DNA of 64,000 nucleotides from Piliocolobus tephrosceles (GCF_002776525.5 NC_045434.1:194936319-195000318), one strand, 5' to 3'; shown: positions 29,520 through 47,439, numbered from the stretch's first letter. Numbers and translations are program-made. Notes: generated by a model not told the origin, from the letters alone.

Positions 29520-30400
29520 TTTAGCCAGAATGGAGGTGAGAGTATCACCACAACATGTCCACACTGTGGGGTGATAGGCTGGGTCTGTTCCTGGGGAGTC
29601 CTGGCAGGGGCCTCAGCCAGTATCATCCCTGTCCCTTCGGAGTCCTCAGTGCCATAGAGGACTAGAGGACCAGACTCCAAGAAAGACATTTGAAGACTGA
29701 ACAGGCCTTTTGGGGCACGTTGTCCCACCTTGTCCTTGTACAAAAAAGGAAACACAGGTCCAGAGAGAGGCAGACACTTGCTCAAGTTGGCACAGCCTGT
29801 CAGAGGCCTTGCTTATTCAGGCAGAGTTGCCTGCCCGAAAAAGGCACATCGTGCCACAGGACCCCTGGTGGTGCAGACAAGAAGTGCTCAGGGCTTAGAG
29901 AAGGGAGAAAATACCGCTGTCTCGAAGGTTGAGTCCGGGCAAAAAAGATGACAGAGAGGCCGCCAGCTGGGAGGACCTTTGGGCAAAGGCTTAGTGGTGA
30001 GACTTGTGGTGGGGGTCACCATGCAGGTGCATTCCCTGCCTGTGCACAAGGTCAGTCCGTGTGAGTCCCCTCTGCATGCTCACCTTGGTACCTCCTGAGA
30101 CCAGCTATTCTGCTGCTGAGCTATTCCCACTGCTGTAGTTCTTCCTGCTCCCGAGCTGAAATCTTCCCTGCCCAAGCCTCCACCCGCTGCTCAGAGTTCT
30201 GCTGTTTGGATTCCCCAAAAATGAGTGTCATGCCTGGCACGAGAGCCACTGAGTGGGGAGGCTGAATCAGAGATGTCACCTGTGGGCAACTTATTTGCCC
30301 TTCAGAATCCTCTGAGAAGAATCATCCCTCTCCCCTAGACAAAGTTTTATCCTTCCTTCATTCCTGTTTTTTCAATCAGTCTTTATTAAGCACCTAGTGG
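29520..30400. other. Intergenic unique DNA
   Basis: CCAGAGAGAGGCAGACACTTGC at 29760 is MIR-like. Nothing else is recognised. Confidence 0.4.
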
Positions 30401-30440
30401 GTACCAGATGCTGCAAGATGCTGGTTGAACTGCACTAAGC

Positions 30441-30743
<303 letters not shown>

Positions 30744-30960
30744 ATGAACTGCGCTAAGTTAAAGCGACAAAACCTAGTGGAGCCCAAAGTCAAGAAGGCA
30801 GAGGGAAAAACACATCAACTAATATGCACAGTGATAGTTGGGTCTTGTCACCAAAGAAATCAACCAAGGTTTATACATTACATTTGGTGGTGATGTCTTT
30901 TTGAAGTCCCTTATAATACAAAACAGCCACCCTCTAATCCTGATTTTTTATGACAACATA

Positions 30961-31440
<480 letters not shown>

Positions 31441-31466
31441 TAAAACTTTTCACCTAGTGGTTTTAG

Positions 31467-32045
<579 letters not shown>

Positions 32046-32046
32046 A

Positions 32047-32355
<309 letters not shown>

Positions 32356-32419
32356 AGTCAACCATTGATGATTCCTTAAATTGATGATGTAATTGGGATT
32401 ACAAAATGGAGTTTTTCCT

Positions 32420-32744
32420 GGCTGGGCACCGTGGCTCACGCCTGTAATCCCAGCACTTTGGGAGGCTGAGGCAGGCGGATCACTTGAGGCCAGCAGTTCG
32501 AGACTAGCCTGGCCAACATGGTGAAACCCATCTCTGCTAAAAATACATAAATTAGCCAGGAGTGATGATGGGCACCTGTAGTCCCAGCTATTTAGGAGGC
32601 TGAAGCATGAGAATCACTTAAACCTGGCGGGGTTGGGGTGGGGAGGGCGGGGAGGTTGCAGTTAGCTAAGATCGCACCACTGCACTCCAGCCTGGGTGAA
32701 AGAGTGAGACTCCATCTCAAAAAATAAAAATAAAAATTTTAAAA
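32420..32744 (+). repeat. Alu (+)
   Basis: Has a G-rich insertion near 32630-32655. AATGGAGTTTTTCC and AATGAAGTTTTTCC flank it. Confidence 0.92.
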
Positions 32745-32811
32745 ATGAAGTTTTTCCAGTTCTCACATTCCTTCTATATTTATTAGTGGGCATTTTTCTT
32801 TCTTTCTTTTT

Positions 32812-32935
32812 CTTATAGTTCTGGAGCCTGGGAAGTCCAATATCAAGGTGCTGGCGAGGTAGATTTTATCTTGAGGCCTCTTCTCTTGCCCTGTAGGCAG
32901 CCACCATCTTGCTGTGTGCTCACATCTAGCTGGCA
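32812..32935 (-). mobile_element. LTR-like fragment (-)
   Basis: AGTTCTGGAGCCTGGGAAGTCC, AATATCAAGGTGCTGGC and CTTGCTGTGTGCTCACAT read as the reverse of a MaLR or MER-type repeat. Confidence 0.5.
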
Positions 32936-32944
32936 TTTTTCTTT

Positions 32945-33242
32945 TTTTCCATTTTTTTGAGACGGAGTTTTGCTCTTGTCACCCAGGCTAGAGTGCAGTG
33001 ATGCGATCTTGACTCACGGCAGCCTCCGCCTTCCAGGTTCAAGTGATTCTCCTGCCTCAGCCTCCTGAGTAGCTGGGATTATGGGCGCCCACCACCATGC
33101 CCGGCTAATTTTTGTACTTTTAGTAGAGACGGGGTTTCGCCATTTTGGCCAGGCTGGTCTCGAACTCCAAACCTCTGGTTGATCTGCCCGCCTCAACCTT
33201 CCAAAGTGCAGGGATTACAGGCATAAGCCACCGTGCCTGGCT

Positions 33243-33243
<1 letters not shown>
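32945..33243 (-). repeat. Alu (-)
   Basis: First of two adjacent minus-strand Alus. TAGCTGGCATTTTTCT before and TAGCTGACATTTTTCT after flank the pair. Confidence 0.92.
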
Positions 33244-33990
<747 letters not shown>

Positions 33991-33992
33991 GA

Positions 33993-34284
<292 letters not shown>

Positions 34285-34524
34285 GTAAATGGTTAGATTC
34301 CTGCAGGCCTGGGTTTTCCAGGCAGGTGCACTGGAGGGAGAGGGAGGCAGGACAGTGCCAGGTCTTTGCAACAAATGACCATAAGGACTGACGGCAGAAC
34401 CTAGGCTGGCTGAAAGCAGGAGTGAGAAGAGGAGAGTGACGGTCAGCTGGGAAATGGATGAGAGAGGTCTCATTGGGCTTGCTGGGCTTTGATTTTTGAT
34501 TTTGGTATCAGTTTTTAGAATTGT

Positions 34525-34715
34525 TTTATTTATTTATTTAGAGACAGGATCTTGCTCTGTCACCCAGCCTAGAGTGCAGTGGTACAACCGTGGCTCACTG
34601 CAGCCTCGATCTCCTGGGCTGCCCAGGCTGGTCTCGAGCTCCTGGCTTCAAGTGATCCTCCCGCCTCAGCCTCCCAAAGTTCTGGGATTACAGGTGTGAG
34701 CCACCACACCCGACT
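34525..34715 (-). repeat. Internally deleted Alu (-)
   Basis: About 100 bases are missing between CTCCTGGGCT and GCCCAGGCTGG. TAGAATTGTTTT flanks both sides. Confidence 0.88.
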
Positions 34716-34789
34716 TAGAATTGTTTTCAAAGAGCTTGTGAGTACATGGGCTGAAAGGATAGGAGACTGTGGTCAGAGAGTTGAGGTTT

Positions 34790-35300
<511 letters not shown>

Positions 35301-35479
35301 CAGGCAGTCTGGGCCCAGAGTCTGTGCTCCTAATCAAGGTTATTCTGAAAGGATGAATGAGGGCATAGAATCCACTTGTCTCATCCTAAGAAGTGCCAGC
35401 TGTCTCCTAACCTCAGACTGGGTCAGAGCCCTAATCTCGTCAAGAGAGGTCCAGAGACAAAAAACAATGAACACAGAAA

Positions 35480-35925
35480 TATGTAATTCCAGATGGTGAT
35501 AGCCATGGAGGAGACAAACTGGATGCTGAGACCAAGAATAAGGAGACCTTAGATGGAGCAGTCAGGGGAGGCTTCCCTGAGGAGATGGCACTTCAGTTGA
35601 AGAATAAAAAGGAAGCAGTACCGTGAAGAGCAAGAAGAGAATCCCAGGAAGAGGGAACACCATGTAAAAAGGCCATGAGAAAAAAATTCAATGTATTCTA
35701 GGAACTGAAAAAGATCCGAATGTGGGTAAAGGGAAAGATGGCTCAAGGTGGGACTGCGGAGGAGGCAGGGGCCAAGCACACAGGGCCTCAGAGGACAGGA
35801 CAAAGCTGCTTTATCATTCTTTATTATTATGGTATCGTATATATTATATTTTTATTTTTCCAAGCAAAATGAAAGGTAAACCACTGGGAGATTTTAAGCA
35901 AGGGACTAATGTGGCCCAACATATA
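35480..35925 (-). repeat. L2 (-)
   Basis: GGGGAGGCTTCCCTGAGGAG, AACACCATGTAAAAAGGCC and CCACTGGGAGATTTTAAGCAAGG read as reverse L2. Confidence 0.75.
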
Positions 35926-35945
35926 TTTTAAAAAGTAGAAGCAAT

Positions 35946-36249
<304 letters not shown>

Positions 36250-36964
36250 GAGAAGCAATGTTGTTATTTTGTTCTTCCATTCATTTGCTTATTCAGTCAT
36301 CAGTTCTTGAATTTCTTTATTCATTCTTTCTTACCTTCCATTATTCAGTTTTTCACTGGGCTTTCCTTTGTTCACCTGTTAATTCCTTTGTCCTTTGGTT
36401 GATTCATGTGTTCCTATACACAGAAAGCCTGCTACTGTGTGCCGGGCCTTGTGTGGGTACTGGAGGCATCTACAAGAGCCAGATCCCTGCCCTTGAGGAA
36501 AACATATCCCACATATCCCACCCCAGGAACCAGTGGTGCACCAGGCACAAGATGCTGAGGTTCTGCTGGGGGTGTGGAGTGGGTAGGAGGCAGCATTCAG
36601 GAAAGGCCTCTTGAGCATGTGCCTGTGAGCCAGACCTTGATGGATGACACAGCAAGCATGATAGATTGGGGGGATCCCCCAAGAGCAAGGACCAGTCTCT
36701 CATCTCTGTTTTCCCTAAGGCTGGCACCTAACACACAGTGATAAATGTTTGCTTGTTTGCTAATTGAACATGTGGGCCAATGGCCAGGCAGGGAGCATTT
36801 GATGGCGGAGGTGATGCTGCCCGGCTAGGGTGAGGCCACTCTTCCAGAGACCCTGTAGCGCCACTGGTTCCTCTGTCTTCCTCCTCATCCCTCCTCCCAT
36901 TTCCTAAGAGAAAAGCATTCTTATCTCCATCCCACCACTCTGTTACCCCAGTCACATTGGGACA
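36250..36964. other. Intergenic DNA
   Basis: A T- and TTCATT-rich stretch (36270-36420), then L2-like CAGAAAGCCTGCTACTGTGTGCC. No gene seen. Confidence 0.4.
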
Positions 36965-36984
36965 TACTTGAGCATGTGAATGCA

Positions 36985-37113
36985 TGCACACACACATCCC
37001 CACGCGCTCCTGCCCATACATAGAAACACACCTGCCTGCATGCGGTGGCCTAGTTGTTGATTCCAAAAGCAAAGTCATCATGTCATTGCTTTCTCTCTTT
37101 CTCTCTGTCTCTG

Positions 37114-37152
<39 letters not shown>

Positions 37153-37160
37153 CTCTCTCT
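36985..37160 (+). repeat. CA/CT microsatellite block
   Basis: Imperfect CA repeats (36985-37035), then (TCTC)n, (AC)n and (TC)n at 37089-37160. Confidence 0.9.
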
Positions 37161-37433
37161 GTTCTGTGTTTACACACTCTCCCTGCCTCTCACCACATCC
37201 CAACTGACACATACTTCTCCACCAAACAGCCCTCCCCACCACACCTCTTCCTCTCCTGGACAGGAGGGATATTCCAGGTTCTTGCTTTAAGGCTGAAGTA
37301 ACAGTGGTAGGAGTGGGGACTGAACCCCAGGTTGAGGAAGCGTCAGGGATCCCTACCAGACAGAGAGACTGGAACTGATAGAGGATGCTACTGTTTCTCT
37401 TTTTGTTTTTAAAAATCTTTTTTCCACATGTTC

Positions 37434-37857
37434 TTTTTTTTTTTTTTTTTNNNNNNNNNNNNNNNNNNNNNNNNNNNNNNNNNNNNNNNNNNNNNNNNNN
37501 NNNNNNNNNNNNNNNNNNNNNNNNNNNNNNNNNNNNNNNNNNNNNNNNNNTTTTTTTTTTTTTTTTTTTTTTTTTTGAGACAGAGTCTCGCTCTGTCGCC
37601 CAGGCTGGAGTGCAGTGGCCGGTTCTCAGCTCGCTGCAAGCTCCGCCTCCCGGGTTTACGCCATTCTCCTGCCTCAGCCTCCGAGTAGCTGGGACTACAG
37701 GCGCCCGCCACCTCGCCCAGCCAGTTTTTTGTATTTTTTAGTAGAGACGGGGTTTCACCATGTTAGCCAGGATGGTCTCGATCTCCTGACCTCGTGATCC
37801 GCCCGTCTCGGCCTCCCAAAGTGCTGGGATTACAGGCTTGAGCCACCGCGCCCGGCC
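37434..37857 (-). repeat. AluY, Old World monkey type (-), with assembly gap in its T-run
   Basis: The T-run is broken by 100 N (37451-37550) and resumes to 37576. CTTTTTTCCACATGTTCT is repeated at about 37417 and 37858, so this is one insertion. Confidence 0.93.
37451..37550. other. Assembly gap (100 N)
   Basis: A round 100 N usually stands for a gap of unknown size. It lies inside a homopolymer. Confidence 0.98.
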
Positions 37858-37938
37858 TTTTTTCCACATGTTCTAAGATACTCAGTTTTTCTTTAAAAAA
37901 AAAAAAAAATCATTTTCTGCAACAAAACCCACATTCTT

Positions 37939-38240
37939 TTTTTTTTTTTTTTTTTTTTTTGGTGAGGCAGGGTCTTTCTCTGTCACCCAAGCTAGAGTGC
38001 AGTAGCTCAATCACAGCTCACCGCAGCTTCGACCTGCCTGACTCAAGGGATCCTTCCACCTCAGCCTCCACAGTAGCTGGGACCACAGGTGTACACCACC
38101 ACACCCAGCTAATTTAAAAAACAAAAGATGGTGTCTCCCTATGTTGCCTAGGCTGGTCTGAAATTCCTGGACTCAAGCAATCCTCCCACCCAGCCTCTCA
38201 AAGTGCTGAGGTTACAGGCTGAGCCACTGCCCCGTGCCCA
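37939..38240 (-). repeat. Old Alu (-)
   Basis: AluJ-like, with a long T-run and a diverged body. Confidence 0.88.
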
Positions 38241-38759
38241 GTTACTCAGTTTTTCTAAAACTTGGGTGTGTGGGGGAGGCTGACACCCTTCCCACACCTC
38301 TGAAAGGCAGTTTCCTAACGGAAGGGTCCTCTGCTGCTCACCGCCCTGTGTCCCCAGTGCCCAGCCCCTGAGGAAGGCAAGGCATGCTGACAGGGTCCAA
38401 GTAATCCATGTCCAGTGGCTCTGGTGACAGCAGTCTGAAGTCAACTGGCTGTGAGAACTCCAGTAAGGCCAGTCCCGATCTGGTCCTCAGTGATGGAGAA
38501 AAGCCCCTCTTAACCTCCAATTCAATGATCCTAAAAGAACAGGTGCTTCAGGGGTGCGAAAACTGCACTTTTGGAGGGGGCCTTTGGGAAGGCCGTGCTG
38601 GGGACTCAGGTCTGGAGGTGACAGAGCCGACCTCCTGTAACCCGGGGAGGAGAAAGGTGGGGGCGGGTGGGCCTGGGAGCTGAGGGCGCCTCCTCGCTGC
38701 GGGCAGCTGGCTTGGGGCTGGGGCGTGACTGTCTCCCCGCCACCACCACCGCCCGCCCG

Positions 38760-38921
38760 CCGCGACTGCAATAAGAGAAGTCCAAGGCGGCTTCCTCCTC
38801 CCTGCCCAGGAGGGGCAGCGGTCAGAGGCGGGCAGCACCCCAGTTCTCCCCGCACGCCGGCACTCGCGGCTGCTGGAGCCCCGGCTGGCTCGCTCCGGGG
38901 CCAGGCAGAATTTGGCTCCAG
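38760..38921 (+). other. FGR: Likely FGR first 5' UTR exon
   Basis: Ends GGCTCCAG at 38921 before a strong donor, GTAAGA. The CpG island context supports a first exon. The 5' boundary is a guess, and no transcript evidence is available here. Confidence 0.5.
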
Positions 38922-39059
38922 GTAAGAGACCGCGTCGGGTGGGGGCTGGGCAGGTCAGGCAGTGGCCTCCCCCTCGGGGCCCTGGGGAGAGGACTGGGGG
39001 TGGAGGGGAAGAGAAGCCTGAACATGGGGGTGGGGGGACACCTGAGCAAGGTGACAGCC

Positions 39060-39330
39060 AAAGGGACCCCAGCCCGAAAAGGCCTAAGGAGTAAAACCGG
39101 CGACCTGGAGAGCAAGGCTGATAAACCTGGGGGAGAGGGCGGAGGGGAGCACGGGGGAAGCCGACCAAAGGGACCCCAAAAAGGTCTAGTGGGTAAAATG
39201 GAGGGGACTTATGAGAGTTTAGGAAGGGGGCTAAGACAGGCGGGGGAGGACTAAGGGGAACCCCAGGAGGGTCTGGGGGAGAAACTGGAGGGATCGTGAG
39301 AGTGGAACTTCGGGGAGAAGCCGACGGGTC
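39060..39330 (+). repeat. Degenerate GC-rich repeat, about three units
   Basis: AAAGGGACCCC begins units at 39060 and 39167, and AAGGGGAACCCC at 39253. Each is followed by AAGG-C/T-CTA- and AAA-TGGAGGG-like blocks. GGGGAAGCCGAC and GGAGAAGCCGAC also recur. Confidence 0.5.
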
Positions 39331-39899
39331 TGATGGGTCCAGGAGAAGGGAAATGGGTGGGGGTGCTGGAGGGAACAGGTGAGGGAGCTGGCGGGAAGAG
39401 GGTCGAGGAGAACGATCTCTGGAGGATGGAGAACCTGAGGTGCAATTGCGGGTCCAGGAAGTTCCCCTTTTCCGAGCCGGCCGAAGTCGGGGTGAAGCCC
39501 ACAGCCCGCAGGGTAACGTAGGCGGCCGCGACCCTCCCGGCCCGCCCTTGCGGTGGGTTCTGGGCTGCAGGGGACTCCTTCCCGGCGCGCAAGGCGTGGG
39601 TCCCCGCTTCCTGGGGAAGTCCCCGCCCTCAGCAGGGTCTGGCCTCTCCGGGCGCCCCCTCCGCGCCCGCGGCGGTCTCGGCCCGCGCTCCCCGCGGGAT
39701 CCGGGTATTGCTGCCTCCCCGACGGAAATCCTGCCTTTGACCGCGAGTGCCCGCAGGGGCTGCCTCCATGGCAACGCGAGGGCGGGCCGCACTGGGCCGC
39801 CGCGGGGCTTCTGGCGGGGGCAGCCCCCTTTGCTCTCCACATTCGTCCAGTTTTTGAATTCTCGGTCTGGTGGGGCGGGGGGGGGGGGGGCTTCCCGAC

Positions 39900-40185
39900 T
39901 TAGGAGGGCGCGATGCCGCTGTGTTCAGAGATCCTGAGTTGGAGTAGCTGCTGTTTGAGAGACCTGGGTTATTAGCGAGACTGGGCCCTTAATTGCTGTG
40001 TGAGTGTAGGCAAGTTACGGGACTTCTCTGGGCCTCCTTTTCCTCATCTCAACTATGGGGAGAAATGATCCTTGTGTCCACCCTTCCCCCACGAGGATCA
40101 GGTGTAGAGAGCAGTTTTTGCTGAAGGGTTAAGGGCTATCCCTGACTCAGCGAGCCTCCCCTTCACCTTCTCAAAAGCACGCAGA
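39900..40185. other. FGR intron, MIR-like
   Basis: GTGTGAGTGTAGGCAAGTTACGGGAC and CCTCCTTTTCCTCATCTC suggest MIR. Confidence 0.45.
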
Positions 40186-40390
40186 GGAGACCAGCCTGGG
40201 CAGCGGAGACCCCCATCCTGTCTCTACAAAAAAATATAGTTAGCCCGAAGGCCAGAAGTGGTGGCACCTGCCTATAGTCCTAGCTACTCCGGAGGCTGAG
40301 GCTGGAGGATCGCTGAAACCCACAAGTTCAAGGCTGCAGTGAGAGCTCCTGGGTGAGAGAGCGAGATTTTGTCTGTAAAAAACAACAACA
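40186..40390 (+). repeat. Partial old Alu (+)
   Basis: 5'-truncated Alu with an AACAACAACA tail that became the target of the next AluY. Confidence 0.85.
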
Positions 40391-42426
<2,036 letters not shown>

Positions 42427-42739
42427 CTAGTGAGAGATGCGGCACAGTGTGCTGGGAGTCACGTGCTCCCTGCCCCTCCAACCCTGGCCTGCCCCTGGTC
42501 AGCCCAGAGTCCGGAGGAGAAGCCGGAACTCTTGCAGGATGGTGGTTTCCTGCCCCTGCCCTAAGTCCCAGTTCCCTTTTGGTGAAATTTCCCAGGCAGC
42601 TGGGCCAGCTCAGCCCTCTCACCTCACCCTGGGAACTTCTGTTTCTTCTCAGCCCTGCCCAGTCCTGTACCCTCTGGTCCCATACCATCATTGCCATGGA
42701 GGACCTTCCTCAAGGGAAAGGAGGGAAGTGAAAGTTCAC

Positions 42740-42960
42740 TGGGCACTTACTGTATGTCTGATGCTTCCAGGGGTGAGACCCCATTTGATGCTGAGAAGCA
42801 ACCCCAGGAGGTGGACATTTGTATTCTCATTTTACAGGCAAAGATGCTGCCACTCAGGGAGATAAACTGACTTGCCCAATGCCTTAAGTCAGTTGTCAGG
42901 CAGGCTAGAATGTGAGCCTAAATCTGCCTCTAGATCCCACAGATACTTGGTGAGGGTTGC
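42740..42960 (-). repeat. MIR/L2 (-)
   Basis: ACTTACTGTATGTCTGATGC and TTCTCATTTTACAGGCAAAG fit a reverse MIR. Confidence 0.6.
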
Positions 42961-43389
42961 GGGGGCAGGATATCCTGTGTCTACATCAAAGAACTGGCAT
43001 AGCTTTGGGAAGCATGGGCCTCAAAAAAGAATGGGTGAACCTGGGGTTCCTATGTCCAGCAGTAGGGATGGGTGGGAGGCAGGGTCCCTCCCTGCTGGGT
43101 GACCAGCTGCCATATGACAGGGGTGGTGTGTTTGACCGGAAGTATGACATTCACTAGTTAGGAACAGGATGATCCCCTGCTCAGGCTTTGGAGAACACAG
43201 CCATGGGGGAGGGAATGGAACTCTGGACTTGAATTAATAGTGCTGACTTTGAATCCCCTGTCTGTGTGATCTTGGGAAAGTAACTTCTCCCTATGCAAAA
43301 GAAAGGGTGGAGTTGTAAACGGTCCCTGGGGGCCATTCTGGTTTTGGTTATTGGTCACACTTGGCCACTGCACATCGGGCAAGAGCCAC

Positions 43390-43505
43390 ATGTCATGAAG
43401 CCCTCACAACAACTGCTCAGAAGGTGGAGATGCAACGACTAAGGCTCAGAGGCTTATGTCAAAGATCCAAGATCATAGAGCTACTGAAGAATGGAGCTGG
43501 GGAGG
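43390..43505 (-). repeat. MIR-like fragment (-)
   Basis: CTCACAACAACTGC, GAGATGCAACGACTAAGGCTCAGAGG and GATCATAGAGCTACTG fit a reverse MIR. Confidence 0.5.
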
Positions 43506-43910
43506 GCCACAGGGCAGATGTTGAAGTGGGGAGCACTATGGTCCAGGGTTGGACCTCAGTTTGATACTCCTAACCTGATTTTGACCCTGATGGGGATCTT
43601 GGAGCCAACTCCTGTAAACCAGATGCTCAAGAGACATATTTATAAACAGAACTAAGTGCCCAGAATGATGCTGTGACTACTTTCTGAGCTGCCCCCTTTC
43701 TGGCATTAGCAGGCAGCCAAGTTCAGTGCTGAGAAAAGAGAGACCTGGCTTCTTCAGATTCAGTGACTTCCTGAGAAAATCTGGGCAGATATGGCTCTCT
43801 CCCCCACACCCCTCCCTTCCTCCACCTGTGCCCTGCCTGCTGGATCAAGGATTCAGAGCATGAGGCACAGGGCTCAGAACACTAGGTGCTCCTTAAAAGA
43901 CACACGTTAT
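43505..43910. other. FGR intron, unique DNA
   Basis: Nothing recognised. Confidence 0.4.
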
Positions 43911-43911
43911 T

Positions 43912-44415
43912 GCAGGGGTGTCCAATCTTTTGGCTTCCCTGGGCCACACTGGAAGAAGAAAAATTGCCTTGAACCACACATAAAATACACAAACACTAGT
44001 GATAGCTGACAGACTTTTAAAAATTGCCAAAAAGGCCGGGTGCAGTGGCTCATGTCAGCACTTCGGGAGGCCGAGGCAGGCAGGTCATGAGGTCAGGAGA
44101 TTGAGACCATCCTGGCCAACATGGTGAAACCCCGTCTCTACTAAAATTAGCCGGGCATGTTGGCAGCACACCTGTAGTCCCAGCTATTCAGGAGGCTGAG
44201 GCAGGAGAATCACTTGAACCCAGGAGGCAGAGGTTGCAGTGAGCCAAGATCATGCCACTGCACTTCAGCCTGGGCAACGGAGTGAGACCCTGTCTCAAAA
44301 AAAAAAAAAAAATCTCAAAATGTTTTAAGAAAGTTTATTAATATGTATTGGGCCACATTCAAAGCTGTCCTGGGTCACATCTGGCCCATGTACTGTGGGT
44401 TGGACAAGCTTGCAT
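43912..44415 (+). mobile_element. hAT-like non-autonomous DNA transposon split by an Alu
   Basis: Starts CAGGGGTGTCCAATC and ends GGTTGGACAAGCTTG, which form an imperfect inverted repeat. CGTTATTG and CATTATTG flank it like an 8-base target duplication. The interior (TGGGCCACACTGG, ATAAAATACACAAACACTAG, AATGTTTTAAGAAAGTTTA) matches a common primate MER element I cannot name. Confidence 0.7.
44034..44313 (+). repeat. Alu (+)
   Basis: Inserted in the DNA transposon; small deletions in both arms. Confidence 0.92.
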
Positions 44416-44504
44416 TATTGCTTCTACTAGGATTGCAGAATGGACCAGTGGTTACAGTGGTTTTTGGCAACAAATTGATCAGCATTGCATTTTAGCATCC
44501 TTTA

Positions 44505-44690
44505 GTCACAATGTAATCTTGGGCAAGTTACTTAACATCTCTGTGCCTCAGTTTCTTCATCTGTAAAATAAGGGCAGTCATAAACCCACCTCATAGGTTC
44601 ACCAGATAAGACCATGACTGGGAATTGCTTGGCAAGATGCTAGTCACTGTGTAACTGTTTAATAAATTAGCACATTTTTACTGCCACCCA
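44505..44690 (+). repeat. MIR (+)
   Basis: AATCTTGGGCAAGTTACTTAAC, CTCAGTTTCTTCATCTGTAAAAT and TCATAGGTTCACCAG fit MIR. Confidence 0.85.
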
Positions 44691-44814
44691 GATTTCTAGG
44701 AAGTCAAATTACTCCCCAAAGGATTGGTGGCACATAGAGATCAGAGTAAGGGGAGGATGACGAGTCCTGGGGCTATTTTTATGCAGATGCCTGAGCAGAG
44801 TGAACCCAATCTGC

Positions 44815-45340
44815 TCTCCCTCCGAGGTCTTTTCCCCTCCTTGTCTCTTTAGCTCTCTCTCTCCTTCTCTTCATCTCTGCCTCTCTCTTGTTTCTGTCTC
44901 TTTCGGTCTCTCGGTTACTCTTTCTCCTTAATTCTCGTTTCTGCCTCTGTCTCTTTGTCTCTGTTTCTTTCTGGCAGTGTGTGCTGGAGCCAGCTAGTTA
45001 CTGGCTCAGGGAAGTTCATTCTGTGTGTCTCTTCCACTCCAGCTTTCAGGAACTCACTTTGGTAGCTTTAAATCAGCCATGGTGGGAATATTTACACCAT
45101 GGAAATCAGAAAATGCGACAGATCAGGGCTTTTGGTTTTTTTTGAGAGTCAGTTTGCCAGCATACCACGCTGTGTTTCTCTGTCTCTGGCTCTTCCTTCT
45201 GTCTCTCTTTCTGTCTCTCTAGCTGTCTCTGGCTCTTTCTCTTTATCTCCCTGTATCTCTCAAACTCTGCCTTTCTTTCTCTCTCTCTCTCTCTCTGCCT
45301 CTTCTTTTTCTATCTTTCCCCATCTCTTTCTTTCCTCTGA
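44815..45340. repeat. Degenerate CT-rich tract
   Basis: Two CT-rich blocks (44815-44975, 45160-45340) with TCTCTGTCTC motifs, separated by ordinary sequence. Confidence 0.75.
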
Positions 45341-45649
45341 CAAAACAGCATGAACATGGCTACATGCAGTGTGGCCCCTCACTGCCTTGGGCCATGCAGA
45401 TGCCATACCCTGTGCCCTACATCCCCTGACCCCTCAGCATACCGGTCCCCAGAGAGCCAGGCCTGGCCAGGGCTTTGGTCTGTATCAAGTCTGGAAGTGG
45501 TAAGACTCAAGAGCTGCCTACCTCTGCCTGCTGACGACACTGTCAGCCCTGCCAGGGCTCTTTCTGAGCCCACAGAGCTTTCTTCTCAGATGCTGATAGT
45601 CTCTCCCTTGCAGCCATTCTGGGCATGCAGAATTCAGGGATCCCCTTGG

Positions 45650-45845
45650 TCTGATGTAGATATGTTGTGGCAATATATACGTGGGTACTATTGGAAGTGG
45701 CAATATTGTATCTGTGTGTGAACATGAGAGATTGTATAAGTCTATGTTCTATAGAGGAGAGCTCTATGTGGGTCTGTGTCACCGGAGAGAGCTGTGTATA
45801 TCTGTGTGTGTGTGTCTGTGTGTGTGTGAGTGTGTGTGTCCCTAT
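45650..45845. repeat. Degenerate TG tract
   Basis: TGTG-rich, purest at 45796-45840. Confidence 0.85.
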
Positions 45846-45949
45846 GTGGGGGGCAGGGGGACAGTGTGGGGGCATCTGCATTTGTGCATGCCAGCAGGAA
45901 TGGCTGCATCTCTCTGTATCTGTGATGGGCAATGGAGAGAAGTACTTGA

Positions 45950-46370
<421 letters not shown>

Positions 46371-46374
46371 CCCT

Positions 46375-46830
<456 letters not shown>

Positions 46831-46849
46831 TATCTGCTATTCTTGTATA

Positions 46850-47095
46850 GAGGATGTGTGTGTGTGTGCGCACATGCGTGTGCATGAGCATCTATGTGCA
46901 GACGGATGAGGGCTGGAGGTGTGTGTATATGGGGTGTGTGTACACTTAAAGATGTTTGTGCTAAGAATCTGCGCAGAGTAGCCTGGAGACTGTGCATGAG
47001 GCAGCTGAGGTAACGTGCCATCTGAGAAGGGGTCTGAAGGGCTGTGTGGATCCGGCTATCAGCACGGTGCACCATTTGAGGTGTGTGTGTGTCTT
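46850..47095. repeat. Degenerate TG tract
   Basis: Imperfect TGTG with GTGTGTGCGCACATGCGTG at its start. Confidence 0.7.
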
Positions 47096-47133
47096 CCTGT
47101 GAGAAGTCTTTATTCTCACCCTAGGTTTTTCTG

Positions 47134-47438
47134 TTTTCTTTTTAAAATAGAGACAGGATCTTACTCTCTCTCCCAGGCTAGAGTGTAGCAGTACAATCCC
47201 AGCTCCTGCAGCCTCAAACTCCTAGGCTTAAGCAATCCTCCCACCTCAGCCTCCGGAGTAGCGGGGACTGTAGGTGGGTGCCATCAGGACTGGCTAATTA
47301 AAAAATTTTTGTTTTGTAGAGACAGGGTGTCCCTGTGTTGCTCAGGCTGGTCTCAAGCTCCTGGGCTCAAGCAATCATCCTGCCTTGGCCTCCCAAAGTC
47401 CTGGGATAGCAGGTATGAGCCACCGTGCCCCCCGGCCT
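47134..47438 (-). repeat. Old Alu (-)
   Basis: AluJ-like, no long T-run. Confidence 0.87.
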
Positions 47439-47439
47439 C

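Larger units (their letters stand above)
38640..39880 (+). promoter_or_regulatory. FGR: FGR CpG-island promoter region
   Basis: GC-rich and CpG-dense around the likely first FGR exon. It lies about 23 kb before the FGR 3' end, which is the human gene length as I recall it. No TATA box is seen. The segment 39060-39330 is a degenerate GGGACCCC-type repeat. A G-run lies at about 39878-39890. Confidence 0.6.

Noticed and set aside
38548..39840. 430-codon minus-strand open frame
   Set aside because: It overlaps the FGR CpG island and a GC-rich repeat, has low complexity (Pro, Ser, Arg) and no domain. Such frames are common in GC-rich DNA.
39873..39891. G-run as a quadruplex element
   Set aside because: It is a single homopolymer beside a CpG island and could be a sequencing artefact. 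The one at 56481-56498 likewise.
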